From Variovorax paradoxus (lineage in GTDB: Bacteria > Pseudomonadota > Gammaproteobacteria > Burkholderiales > Burkholderiaceae_C), in NCBI RefSeq assembly GCF_030811855.1, contig NZ_JAUSRN010000006.1, forward strand, positions 1 through 64,000: 64,000 nucleotides of DNA, given 5' to 3'. The notes beneath the pieces were generated by a model. It saw nothing but the letters and a program-made list of their open reading frames with translations. It made no database searches and had not been told where the DNA came from. Positions 36,901 to 44,087 of the stretch are shown in pieces (within the stretch, counting starts at the first letter, position 1; the number at the start of each line of letters is the position of its first letter). The position numbers were made by a program, and so were the translations under genes.

Positions 36901-38616
36901 GAGCGCAAGCGAACCGCTGTCTGGCAACACCGTTACGACGAGCTCAACGAGCGCATCGCCACCATCCGCCCCGATGGCCACGTGACCCAGTGGCTGACCT
37001 ATGGCTCCGGCCATGTGCACGGCCTGCTCATCGACGGACAGGACATTCTCGGCTTCGAACGCGACGACCTGCACCGCGAAGTGGCCAGGGAGCAGGGCAA
37101 CGGCCTGAGCCAGCGCCAGAAGTACGACCCCGCCGGCCGCCTGCTGGAGCAGCGCATCTCCAACACCGGACGCGGCAGCATCGAGGCGCTGGAACTCAGC
37201 CGCCGCTACACCTACGACAAGGCCGGCCAGCTCACCGCCATTGGCGACAGCCGTCGCGGCCGGCTGGACTATCGCTACGACCCTGTCGGCCGCTTGCTCG
37301 AAGCCCACGGCCGCCTGGGCCGCGAAGTGTTTGCCTTCGATCCCGCGGGCAACATCGTCGATCCGACGCAAGCTGAAGGCCCTGTGCAGCGCACCGCGAA
37401 CAAGCTGCTCGACAACCTGCTGAAGGAATACGCAGGCACCAGCTACCGCTACGACGAGCGCGGCAATCTCGTCGAGCGCGTGAAGAACGGGCGCAAGACC
37501 GCTTTTGCGTGGGACGGATTCAACCGCATGACGGCGGCCACCGACCACGACGGCATCACGACCACCTTCAGCTACGACCCATTGGGCCGCCGCATCGCCA
37601 AGCATTCAGGCCACGCGAGCACCTCGTTCGGCTGGGACGGCGACGTGCTCGCGTTCGAGAGCACGCAAAGCTCTGCCGCGCAGAACGAGCGGCAAGGGCA
37701 GGGATGGAGCGTGCACTACATCCACGAGCGCGATTCCTTCGCGCCGCTGGTGCAGATCAGGCAGCCGCGCGCCATGGCGCTAAGCGAGACGACAGATGTG
37801 AAGGCGCTGATGGAGGCCAACGGCGGCGTCTATGACATCGAGCAGGATCCGCTGTGGAACGGCGAACAGCGCAGCGTGCCAAGCGCCTTCGATAGGAAGG
37901 AGATGGCCTTCTATCAGTGCGACCACCTGGGCACGCCGCAGGAACTGACGGACCATGAGGGGAGCATTGCGTGGTCGGCCAGCTACACGGCCTGGGGCGA
38001 AGCCAAGCAGGCGATCAGCGAGGCGGGAAGGAAGGCAGGGTTCAGGAATCCGATCCGGTTCCAGGGGCAGTACTTTGACGAGGAAACGGGGCTGCACTAC
38101 AACCGGTATCGGTACTACGACCCGGTGAGTGGAAGATTTGTCAGTAGCGATCCGATCGGGTTGCTTGGAGGCACCAACCTTCATGCAGCAGTTCCAAATC
38201 CGACGGGCTGGATCGACAGTAACGGCCTTTCACCGATTGAAATCCTCAAGAAAGTCGCACAGGTAAAAGCGGGAAGAAGCGTCACCGTCTGCTCGTTTAA
38301 GGAAGCGTCAACAGTTCTATTTGGAGCGTTTCCAGATGCTCAAAAATCTGCAGGGGCAGGCGATAAGGATCCTGCAAAAACTGCCAGAGACAAGGCTGCA
38401 TTTAAGTCAAATCGGCAAAATGACACGGGAAGAGCCTCGTATCACATGGACTTCAAAACCAACCCTGCGACTGGTGTCCTATATGGGCACGAGTCACTTC
38501 CGAACGGGCATCCACATAAAACCATGCCGCATATAAACGTCATCACTCCAGAAGGCGATCGGCTCGATATTTTTGTGGATCGGCCCACTAGATGCCCTTC
38601 GGCAAAGAAAAAATGA
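33901..38616 (+). CDS. Rhs polymorphic toxin 2
   Basis: This 1571-residue paralogue of Rhs1 is near-identical over most of its core, including the N-terminal helical region, the CKNCP motif and the YD repeats. No PAAR domain is seen. The shell ends RFQGQYFDEETGLHYNRYRYYD and DPIGLLGG. The processing motif reads IDSNGL (Asp1439) instead of IDPLGL. The tip, about residues 1444-1571, is unrelated to the Rhs1 tip and is encoded by lower-GC DNA. It has a His-rich segment (YHMDF, GHESLPNGHPHKTMPHINV) suggestive of a nuclease-type site, and a Lys-rich end. I cannot assign it to a named toxin family. An overlapping small gene follows. Confidence 0.9.
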   Translation: MAGTDESKAPAQREPQTAVAPLNTIVDEDVAAASKAVDDWLRSFTGGYVTLERLTMVLGSLPIVGNIMALVDVFLDLINIVEKKAKDSVGAFLNWVSLGINLIGLIPAPPTMAAARMSLRPTLHLVRQQLKTATSNLGEAIVTTLVGHLNATIVGELETFIDKAIGLLGEMLKGCTNLADDIVDNLVDILNRVLGKKDLFSVGTPPVAESKVYDPNTESTWSRMWGSAVRYSKQSANYVAKKATDYLPESVAQQVNDVIRSLQDFKTSFRAQLERLADQQAEASIMWLLHKLLEAIKRKKGQRAAIVPPRSGAVSEQDRPGNQLGHINKQAAGQNDPKACKNCPGVSSTPNSISFVTGSESFTHTDFVLAAPLPIEWARTYRSDLDAYDQGSLGARWLTRYSTRVDLATPAKGRRQGKPSLVYRGDDGRSHAYPLLAPGQAHRDAIEEITLTRLSETLLTLDFGKPLPLGEQAEWREIYELVELRGQRHFRLVSLQAKDGAAIGLRYDHVIASTGEQVLSDIVSKQGDVVMAHVGAQPDARTGLIQSLWELKDGQVVRQLAAYTHDADRDLVAAQDENGASWSYAYSHHLITRYTDRTGRGMNLEYSGTGADAKAVREWSDDGSFATTLEWDSNIRLTYVTDALGGETWYYYDIQGYTYRIIHPDKLEEWFFRDDAKNVTRHVHTDGSTDDYAYDEDGNLQTHTRADGSRVHFEYDKLHRLTGLRDAEGGVWKRDYDAQGHLTEEIDPLGHKTEYAYDKAGRPVRITDAKGGVKVLAYTPSGQLASYTDCSAKTSRWEYDERGRVAKAIDAAGNTTSYRYAAGHLEEIVLPDETSEHFTHDAEGRLLAHADALGRRTRYSYTRAGLIAGRTDAAGRSLKYHWDLLGRLTELQNENGSHYNFRYDPVGRLIEETGFDRKTTQYRHEATSGTLAEVTEAGRTTQLQFDALGRLVERNAGEGQSERFAYDRNGRLLEAANRDARLQWFYDPAGNPTREHHHYLERKRTAVWQHRYDELNERIATIRPDGHVTQWLTYGSGHVHGLLIDGQDILGFERDDLHREVAREQGNGLSQRQKYDPAGRLLEQRISNTGRGSIEALELSRRYTYDKAGQLTAIGDSRRGRLDYRYDPVGRLLEAHGRLGREVFAFDPAGNIVDPTQAEGPVQRTANKLLDNLLKEYAGTSYRYDERGNLVERVKNGRKTAFAWDGFNRMTAATDHDGITTTFSYDPLGRRIAKHSGHASTSFGWDGDVLAFESTQSSAAQNERQGQGWSVHYIHERDSFAPLVQIRQPRAMALSETTDVKALMEANGGVYDIEQDPLWNGEQRSVPSAFDRKEMAFYQCDHLGTPQELTDHEGSIAWSASYTAWGEAKQAISEAGRKAGFRNPIRFQGQYFDEETGLHYNRYRYYDPVSGRFVSSDPIGLLGGTNLHAAVPNPTGWIDSNGLSPIEILKKVAQVKAGRSVTVCSFKEASTVLFGAFPDAQKSAGAGDKDPAKTARDKAAFKSNRQNDTGRASYHMDFKTNPATGVLYGHESLPNGHPHKTMPHINVITPEGDRLDIFVDRPTRCPSAKKK
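33930..38160 (+). repeat. Long direct repeat, copy 2 (rhs2 core)
   Basis: This is the second copy of the Rhs core repeat. Its last ~700 bases (from about 37440) are repeated a third time at 39320-40037 in the orphan cassette and are closer to that copy than to rhs1. Examples are the shared words AAQNE, GEQRSVP and FDRKEMAFYQCDHLGTPQEL. Confidence 0.85.
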
Positions 38617-38903
38617 AAGACGCAGAAATTATTTCCAAGATCAGCCAATTGATTCAGGCCAAAAAATCGTTCTGGATCAATGGAGATTATCTCCGGGAAG
38701 GTGAGAAATTCCACTGGGAATGTTTTGTCAAAGTGCTGGGATCGACAGTGGCGGTTGGATTTGATGAGTATCTAGAGAAATACGAAGATGCGGTCGATCT
38801 TTATGATGCGTATGTACGCAAGCAATTTACAAATATCGAAGAGGCATTGACATTTATCCTGAATTTCCTCCCTCTTGCCGCTGAAAGGTTGCGCAGCAGT
38901 TAG
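38613..38903 (+). CDS. Probable immunity protein for the Rhs2 tip
   Basis: This is a 96-residue acidic protein (DAEIISKISQLIQ; FDEYLEKYEDAVDLYDAY) with no recognised family. The ATG at 38613 overlaps the rhs2 stop (ATGA), the same junction used after rhs1 and the orphan cassette, so it is preferred over an in-frame ATG at 38592 inside rhs2. Acidic partner against a basic, Lys-ended toxin tip fits neutralisation by direct binding. The role is inferred from position. DNA here is markedly lower in GC than the rhs core. Confidence 0.65.
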   Translation: MKDAEIISKISQLIQAKKSFWINGDYLREGEKFHWECFVKVLGSTVAVGFDEYLEKYEDAVDLYDAYVRKQFTNIEEALTFILNFLPLAAERLRSS

Positions 38904-39047
38904 TCAGATTCGGATTCAGGCGCAAGCAAGTAAGAACGGTAAATATATGGGATTTAGTCTGACGAAAGCTCAAGAGAAGAGATTTGCTCTTCTGCAGAAA
39001 AGAAGCTTCGAAGGACTATTTCTTGGTTCGGATTTAATTTTAAATTT

Positions 39048-39236
39048 AATCCAATTTCCAGAATCCTCGGTTCTTCTGAAAATAAAAATACGGTTCGACA
39101 GCAAATTGCTGCCAATAAAAAGACTCCAGTCGATATTTTAGAAAAATTATCAACAGATAAAGATGAAGACGTTGCGAGGGTGGCAAAATTCAATCATCGA
39201 ACAGAAAATAGAAATTCCTTTCCATCGCGCAAATGA
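39048..39236 (+). pseudogene. Relic of a leucine-rich-repeat-variant (LRV) protein
   Basis: A stop-free stretch lacking a start codon encodes one and a half LRV-type repeats: NTVRQQIAANKKTPVDILEK then LSTDKDEDVARVAKFNHRT, matching the NP-TP-LxxLAxD-VRxxVAxN rhythm of that family. The frame is blocked upstream by TAG at 38955, and it ends at TGA 39234-39236. It is low in GC. The overlapping frame 38875-39141 shows no motif. I read it as the 3' remnant of a former partner gene left between Rhs2 and the orphan cassette. The stretch 38904-39047 holds nothing else I can support. Confidence 0.5.
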
Positions 39237-39319
39237 TCTAACCATGCCGTGCGCCTCCGTAAAGGGCAGGTAGTTGCGTAGCAAACAGGCCGGCGCACAC
39301 CCTGCCACGCATTCAGTCG
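39237..39319. other. Short GC-rich junction segment before the orphan Rhs cassette
   Basis: These 83 bases separate low-GC LRV relic DNA from sequence that abruptly becomes Rhs core at 39320. They carry no gene or recognised insertion-sequence end, and base composition changes sharply at both sides. This is the recombination joint of the cassette. Confidence 0.4.
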
Positions 39320-40513
39320 ACCAGCTACCGTTATGACGAGCGCGGCAATCTCGTTGAGCGCGTAAAGAACGGGCGCAAGACCGTCTTCGCATGGGACGGC
39401 TTCAACCGCATGACGGCGGCTACCGACCTCGACGGCCTCACGACCACCTTCCGCTACGACCCATTGGGCCGCCGCATCGCCAAGCGTTCAGGCGACGCGA
39501 CCACCTCGTTCGGCTGGGACGGCGACGTGCTCGCGTTCGAGAGCACCCAAAGCACTGCCGCGCAGAACGAGCAGCAAGGGCAGGGATGGAGCGTGCACTA
39601 TATCCACGAGCGCAATTCGTTCGTGCCGCTGGTGCAGATCCGGCAGCCCCGAGCGCTGGCGCTGAGCGAGACGACGGACGTGAAGGCGCTGATGGAGTTA
39701 AATGGGGGCGTCTATGACATCGAGCAGGATCCGCTGTGGAATGGCGAACAGCGCAGCGTGCCGCGTGCGTTCGACAGGAAGGAGATGGCGTTCTACCAGT
39801 GCGACCACCTGGGCACGCCGCAGGAGTTGACGGACCATGAGGGGAGCATTGCGTGGTCGGCGCAGTACAAGGCGTGGGGAGAGGCGCGAGAGGCCATCAG
39901 CGAGGCGGGGAGAAGGGCGGGGTTCAGGAATCCGATTCGGTTCCAGGGGCAGTATTTCGATGAGGAAACGGGGCTGCACTACAACCGGTACCGGTACTAT
40001 GACCCGCTGGCGGGGAGGTTTATATCCAGTGATCCAATCAGGCTGGCTGGGGGCAACAATCTGCACCAGTACGCGCCGAATCCTCTCGACTGGACTGACC
40101 CGCTCGGATTGGCAGGCAATCGGGCCAACCGCAGGGCCGGTCAAATTCTTCAGCAGCAAGACGCTGCTTCAGGCGGCCATGCGTACTCGCGGCACGGGGC
40201 ACACACCACGCTGCCACAGCAGCAGGATCGTGCCAAGACGGGGGTGCCACCAGATCAACCCTGCAAAAAGCCCAAGTCAAGCGGCCCCAATTCAACGCGC
40301 TTCCTGAGCAACATTGATCAGCTCGATGCGATTCAACGCGGGAAGACGGCAATGGATCGCACGGGAGCCAACGAAGCTACGATCAATATGGGACGCGACA
40401 TTGGTGAGGGTTACAGGAAAGGCGGCGGAGGCTGTCCAGAAACCACCACTCATGCAACTGTAGTTAGAGGTCCCAAAGGGATCATCACTGCATATCCGGA
40501 TCTCGATCCATGA
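39320..40513 (+). pseudogene. Orphan Rhs C-terminal cassette (core end plus third toxin tip)
   Basis: Rhs coding sequence starts in mid-core at TSYRYDERGNLVERVKNG, in frame but with no start codon or ribosome site nearby (in-frame stop at 39260-39262). A translation from ATG 39410 would be 367 residues. It repeats the end of Rhs2 closely up to GRFISSDPI, where the usual GLAGG is RLAGG. It then has TDPLGL and a third unrelated tip of about 130 residues. The tip contains GGHAYSRHG, STRFLSNIDQLDAI, MGRDIGEGY and ends GIITAYPDLDP, an order that recalls RNase A-like CdiA-type toxin domains (tentative). Probably silent, a donor for tip exchange. Confidence 0.75.
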
Positions 40514-40905
40514 CGACACAAATATTTCCTCGATACATCCACAAGATGTACTACTACCTGCTCGCCATGAGCGATGACGAGCTCGATGAGTTCCACATTA
40601 ATGAAGAGCCTTGTCGCGCCAAGCTGTTCGATGCAATGAAGGCGGACTTCGATAGCTTCGGCCCAGTGAGCAAACAAAGAGTTCTTGAAGCCCTGGAGTA
40701 CATCTGGTCGTCCGGTCAGATTGAGAAGCTCTGGGGTTGGGTAGTGCCCCAAGCAGTGGACCTCGATGAAGTTGAGGATAAGCCTGCCTACTTGTGTGCC
40801 CTGCACAAAAAGCTTTCTGGCCGGGAGCCGCCGCACAGAGACTTCGGCCCGGATGTGGAGTTGGTCAAGAGCGCAGGACCGCAAGGCGTTGACATACGCG
40901 AGTAG
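40510..40905 (+). CDS. Probable immunity protein for the orphan Rhs tip
   Basis: This is a 131-residue acidic protein (MSDDELDEFHINEEP; VDLDEVEDKPAYLCALHKKL). The family is unknown. Its ATG overlaps the stop of the orphan cassette (ATGA). Keeping an immunity gene while the toxin cassette lacks a start is typical of orphan Rhs/CDI modules, because protection against sister cells remains useful. The gene is intact. How it is transcribed is unclear unless read-through from rhs2 reaches it. Confidence 0.65.
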   Translation: MTTQIFPRYIHKMYYYLLAMSDDELDEFHINEEPCRAKLFDAMKADFDSFGPVSKQRVLEALEYIWSSGQIEKLWGWVVPQAVDLDEVEDKPAYLCALHKKLSGREPPHRDFGPDVELVKSAGPQGVDIRE

Positions 40906-41031
40906 TGCGCTGCGCAGAACACGCCGAAAAGCTCAAAGCCAAAGCGGCGACGGCTCACGCCGAAAGGATGAACAGATGCTGTCAATTCGGTAGTTGAGGA
41001 GGCAGTTCAGTTTGGGAGTTTTACGGAATGT

Positions 41032-41256
41032 TTGAAGCATCTGATCTCTCACTGCCTTTCCGTGGGGGTGTTCATAGAGGATCACCGTGGCACTCGAAGA
41101 GTGGTCTTAATTGGGCGATCCATTGCAGGTTTGATTGATGAGGCCAAGGCAGCACGAACACACCAGTCCCCCGATGCAGTACTTGAGTCGGTGCTTGCGT
41201 ACGGAGATCGGTTGGCAAATAGACAATTGATAGAACGAGTTCTACAAGCTCATTGA
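41032..41256 (+). CDS. Small open frame, doubtful gene or gene fragment
   Basis: A 74-codon frame begins at TTG and contains SVGVFIEDHRGTRRVVLIGR and DAVLESVLAYGDRLANRQLIE, which read like genuine protein. The frame stays open to a TGA at 40969 without an ATG, GTG or good ribosome site, so it may be a 5'-truncated immunity gene. I do not recognise a family. The preceding stretch 40906-41031 shows no other feature. Confidence 0.35.
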   Translation: MKHLISHCLSVGVFIEDHRGTRRVVLIGRSIAGLIDEAKAARTHQSPDAVLESVLAYGDRLANRQLIERVLQAH

Positions 41257-41280
41257 GGCTGCTTGCGCTTTTGGCTGCTA

Positions 41281-41340
41281 GCGGGACGATCTGCACCGTG
41301 AAGTGGCCAGATGAGCGAAACGGCCCGAGCCAGCGCTGAA
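41281..41340 (+). pseudogene. 60-bp scar of Rhs core sequence
   Basis: This short stretch aligns with the rhs core at 30396-30455 and 37060-37120. The encoded RDDLHREVAR is kept for ten codons (41282-41311), then TGA interrupts it, while downstream bases still match the region encoding NGLSQRQ. It is a decayed remnant of a further Rhs copy, 40 bases upstream of another toxin-tail-like frame. Confidence 0.7.
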
Positions 41341-41436
41341 GGGAAATGCAAGCACCAGCTGATCCTGAAACGCCCTAAGGAAGTTTATGGAACGCATTTG
41401 GATCGACCTGTTGGAGGCGAAATATATAAATATTAA
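41341..41436 (+). pseudogene. Possible tail of a fourth Rhs toxin tip
   Basis: Directly after the Rhs scar an open stretch without a start encodes LILKRPKEVYGTHLDRPVGG and ends IYKY at TAA 41434-41436. Its place between Rhs-derived sequence and another small acidic gene mirrors the three better preserved modules. It is too short to assign to a family. Confidence 0.4.
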
Positions 41437-41453
41437 GATGCCCGACTACTCTT

Positions 41454-41864
41454 TTGTTCTGGAAGAAAAAAAACAATCCGTATTCGAATGTTGTTGGTGA
41501 TCTTCGACAGAGATTTCCCACAAGTGAAGATACCGACGAAAACAGTGACGTCAGCTTTGGGTATGTCTTGGCTCTTGCGCCTGAGCGTGATTACTTGCTC
41601 AGGATTTCAATGATTGCGCCTTATGCTTTCTTGGTCAAGATCAATGGACGCGGACCGACATCGGGGCCAATTGTTGGAGAAAACACCCAAGACGAAATAG
41701 AGACTGATCTATTGAAGGTTATCAAATCCCACGGAATTTCGATGCTTGACGGAAAAAGTCTCAAAGTCGATATCCCCGGTTCTGGCGATGGTTCGAAATC
41801 ACTCTATCAGTGGATGTTTATAGATGGCGAAAATCCACCTTGGACAGAAGTTGAAGGACCATAA
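41454..41864 (+). CDS. Putative orphan immunity protein
   Basis: This is a 136-residue protein of unknown family, soluble and acidic (FPTSEDTDENSDVSFGYVLA; ENTQDEIETDLLKVIKS; DGENPPWTEVEGP). The frame can start at TTG 41454. An ATG at 41438, 1 base after the preceding stop, is in another frame and would join only by a slip in the A-run near 41465-41474, so a frameshift is possible. It is low in GC like the other partner genes. By position it would be the partner of the decayed fourth tip. Confidence 0.5.
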   Translation: MFWKKKNNPYSNVVGDLRQRFPTSEDTDENSDVSFGYVLALAPERDYLLRISMIAPYAFLVKINGRGPTSGPIVGENTQDEIETDLLKVIKSHGISMLDGKSLKVDIPGSGDGSKSLYQWMFIDGENPPWTEVEGP

Positions 41865-41971
41865 AGGAGTTCGCGCGGAATTAGAGCCGGGTGCTCACTC
41901 AGCTGAAGAGCCAGCAGGCCAAGGCGAGCCGGACCGGATGATTCTTCCGCCCGAACTCCGGGTTTCCGATA

Positions 41972-41992
41972 ACTAAATCCACTTGATTTAGT
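41972..41992. promoter_or_regulatory. Inverted-repeat operator upstream of frcB
   Basis: A perfect 8-bp inverted repeat, ACTAAATC-N5-GATTTAGT, lies 111 bases before frcB. It overlaps the -35 element of the best promoter candidate, so binding would block transcription. The ROK-family regulator at the end of this operon is the natural candidate to bind it. No other gene lies in 41865-42102. Confidence 0.6.
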
Positions 41993-42011
41993 CGCTCTCC
42001 TGTCCGATAGT
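41983..42011 (+). promoter_or_regulatory. Candidate sigma-70 promoter for frcBCA
   Basis: TTGATT (41983-41988) and GATAGT (42006-42011) are separated by exactly 17 bases. Each hexamer matches consensus at four of six positions. The element sits partly inside the inverted repeat. Confidence 0.45.
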
Positions 42012-42102
42012 CTCCCTGCGCCCGGATGCCGCGTCCCTCGCCGGACCCGCTACCGGATCACAAGACCGCAGGCGCACGCCGTCTGCCCACGGAGACACAA
42101 AC

Positions 42103-43107
42103 ATGCTCAGCTCCCGCTCCATCCTGGCCCTGGCGGCCATGTCCCTGGCTGCATCGTCTGCCGCCTTTGCCGCGGACCAGCCCGTCATCGGCCTTGTCAC
42201 CAAAACTGAAACCAACCCCTTCTTCGTGAAGATGAAGGAGGGCGCGCAGGAAGAGGCCAAGAAGCTCGGCGCCAAGCTGCTTTCGGGCTCGGGCAAGGCC
42301 GACGGCGACAACGCGGGGCAGATCACGGCGATGGAAAACATGATTGCCGCGGGTGCCAAGACCATCCTCATCACGCCGAGCGACGCCAAGGCCATCGTGC
42401 CGGCGATCAAGAAGGCGCGCGACAAGGGCGTGATGGTGATTGCGCTCGACAGCCCGGCCGATCCGCCGGACGCAACCGACGCGCTTTTTGCCACCAACAA
42501 CTACACCGCCGGCGTGCTGATCGGCGAATACGCCAAGGCCGCGATGGCGGGCAAGCCGGCGAAGATCGTTGCGCTCGACCTGTTGCCGGGCCACCCGGTG
42601 GGCGCGCAGCGGCACAACGGCTTCATGAAGGGCTTTGGCTTGGCAGCCAACGATGCCAAGTCGAACGAGCTGTCGAAGTCGCCTGAAATCGTCTGCATGG
42701 CCGACAGCTTCGGCGATCAGGCCAAGGCGCAGACGGCGATGGAAAACTGCCTGCAGAAGGCGCCCGACGTGAACCTGGTCTACACCATCAACGAGCCCGC
42801 AGCGGCCGGTGCCTACAACGCGCTGAAGCGCGCGGGCAAGGAGAAAGGCGTGATGATCGTCTCCGTTGACGGCGGCTGCCAGGGCATCAAGGACACCAAC
42901 GCCGGCGTGATTGCGGCCACCTCGCAGCAGTACCCGCTCAAGATGGCGGCCATGGGCGTGGCGGCGGGCGTGGAATACGCCAAGACGGGCAAGAAGGCCT
43001 CGGGTTACGTCGACACGGGCGTGACGCTCATCGCCGGCAAGAGCGTGGCGGGCGTCGACAGCAAGGACACCAAGACGGGAGCCGAGCTGTGCTGGGGCAA
43101 GAAGTAA
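42103..43107 (+). CDS. frcB: Fructose-type sugar ABC transporter, periplasmic binding protein
   Basis: This 334-residue type I periplasmic sugar-binding protein has a signal peptide (about residues 1-24, cleaved after AFA). The mature start PVIGLVTKTETNPFFVKMKEGA and the segments ITAMENMIAAGAKTILITPSDAKAI and VYTINEPAAAGAYNALK are close to FrcB of fructose importers. It is the first gene of frcBCA and is followed by a ROK regulator. Fructose is the likely substrate by family; related pentoses or mannose cannot be excluded. Confidence 0.88.
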   Translation: MLSSRSILALAAMSLAASSAAFAADQPVIGLVTKTETNPFFVKMKEGAQEEAKKLGAKLLSGSGKADGDNAGQITAMENMIAAGAKTILITPSDAKAIVPAIKKARDKGVMVIALDSPADPPDATDALFATNNYTAGVLIGEYAKAAMAGKPAKIVALDLLPGHPVGAQRHNGFMKGFGLAANDAKSNELSKSPEIVCMADSFGDQAKAQTAMENCLQKAPDVNLVYTINEPAAAGAYNALKRAGKEKGVMIVSVDGGCQGIKDTNAGVIAATSQQYPLKMAAMGVAAGVEYAKTGKKASGYVDTGVTLIAGKSVAGVDSKDTKTGAELCWGKK

Positions 43108-43127
43108 TCAAGGCCCGGGGCACCTTG

Positions 43128-44087
43128 ATGGCGAAATCTCCGACGCACCACATTCCGTGGGGCGCCCTGGGGCCGTGGCTGGCCCTGCTTGGCGCATGCA
43201 TCTTCTTTGCGACGCAGTCCGACCGCTTCCTGACGGGCGGCAACCTCTCGCTGATCATGCAGCAGGTGATGGTGGTTGGCGTGATCGCCATCGGACAGAC
43301 GCTGATCATTCTCACGGCGGGCATCGACCTGTCGTGCGGCATGGTGATGGCGCTGGGCAGCATCATCATGACCAAGTTCGCCACCGAGCTCGGGCTGCCG
43401 GTGCCGGTGGCCATCTTGTGCGGCATCGGCGTGACGACGCTGTTCGGCCTGCTCAACGGTTTGCTGGTCACGCGCATCAAGCTGCCGCCGTTCATCGTGA
43501 CGCTGGGCACGCTGAACATCGCGTTCGCGATTACGCAGCTGTATTCGTCATCGCAGACCATCACCGATCTGCCCGCCGGCCTCACGGGGCTGGGCACCAC
43601 CTTCACCATCGGCAGCGCCGAAGTGACCTGGGGCGCGGTGCTGATGCTGGTGCTCTATCTGCTCGCCTGGTTCGTGCTGCGCGAGACGGCGGCGGGCCGG
43701 CATATCTACGCAGTGGGCAACAACGCCGAGGCTACGCGCCTGGTCGGCATTCCCACCCAACGCGTGCTTCTGGGTGCGTATGTGGCCGCGGGCGTGCTCT
43801 ATGGCATTGCCTCGCTGCTGTCGGTGGCGCGCACCGGCGTGGGCGACCCGAACGCGGGGCAGACCGAAAACCTCGACGCCATCACGGCCGTGGTGCTTGG
43901 CGGCACCAGCCTGTTCGGCGGCCGCGGCGTGGTGCTGGGTTCGCTCATCGGCGTGCTGATCGTCGGCGTGTTCCGCAACGGGCTCACGCTGATGGGTGTT
44001 TCATCGATCTACCAGGTGCTTGTTACGGGCGTGCTGGTGATTCTTGCCGTGGCGGCCGATCAACTCTCGCGCCGGGGAGCACGCTGA
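43128..44087 (+). CDS. frcC: Sugar ABC transporter permease
   Basis: This 319-residue RbsC/FrcC-type permease has about nine membrane segments. The conserved loop NAEATRLVGIPTQRVLLGAYV, the GVGDPNAGQTENLDAITAVVLGG region and GVLIVGVFRNGLTLMGVSS are family landmarks. The ATG at 43128 gives the normal length; an earlier in-frame TTG overlaps frcB. Its stop overlaps the frcA start (TGATG). Confidence 0.88.
   Translation: MAKSPTHHIPWGALGPWLALLGACIFFATQSDRFLTGGNLSLIMQQVMVVGVIAIGQTLIILTAGIDLSCGMVMALGSIIMTKFATELGLPVPVAILCGIGVTTLFGLLNGLLVTRIKLPPFIVTLGTLNIAFAITQLYSSSQTITDLPAGLTGLGTTFTIGSAEVTWGAVLMLVLYLLAWFVLRETAAGRHIYAVGNNAEATRLVGIPTQRVLLGAYVAAGVLYGIASLLSVARTGVGDPNAGQTENLDAITAVVLGGTSLFGGRGVVLGSLIGVLIVGVFRNGLTLMGVSSIYQVLVTGVLVILAVAADQLSRRGAR

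Noticed and set aside
38875..39141. An 88-codon frame after the Rhs2 partner gene
   Set aside because: It starts inside the partner gene at TTG. The overlapping frame carries recognisable LRV repeats instead.
39150..39392. An 80-codon minus-strand frame across the orphan cassette joint
   Set aside because: It spans unrelated DNA types, from low-GC relic to Rhs core, and has no motif. I considered an insertion-sequence remnant but could not identify one.
27199..41864. CRISPR array or phage-like repeat region
   Set aside because: The repeats here are long coding Rhs/YD repeats, not short spaced palindromes. No spacer pattern is seen anywhere in the window.
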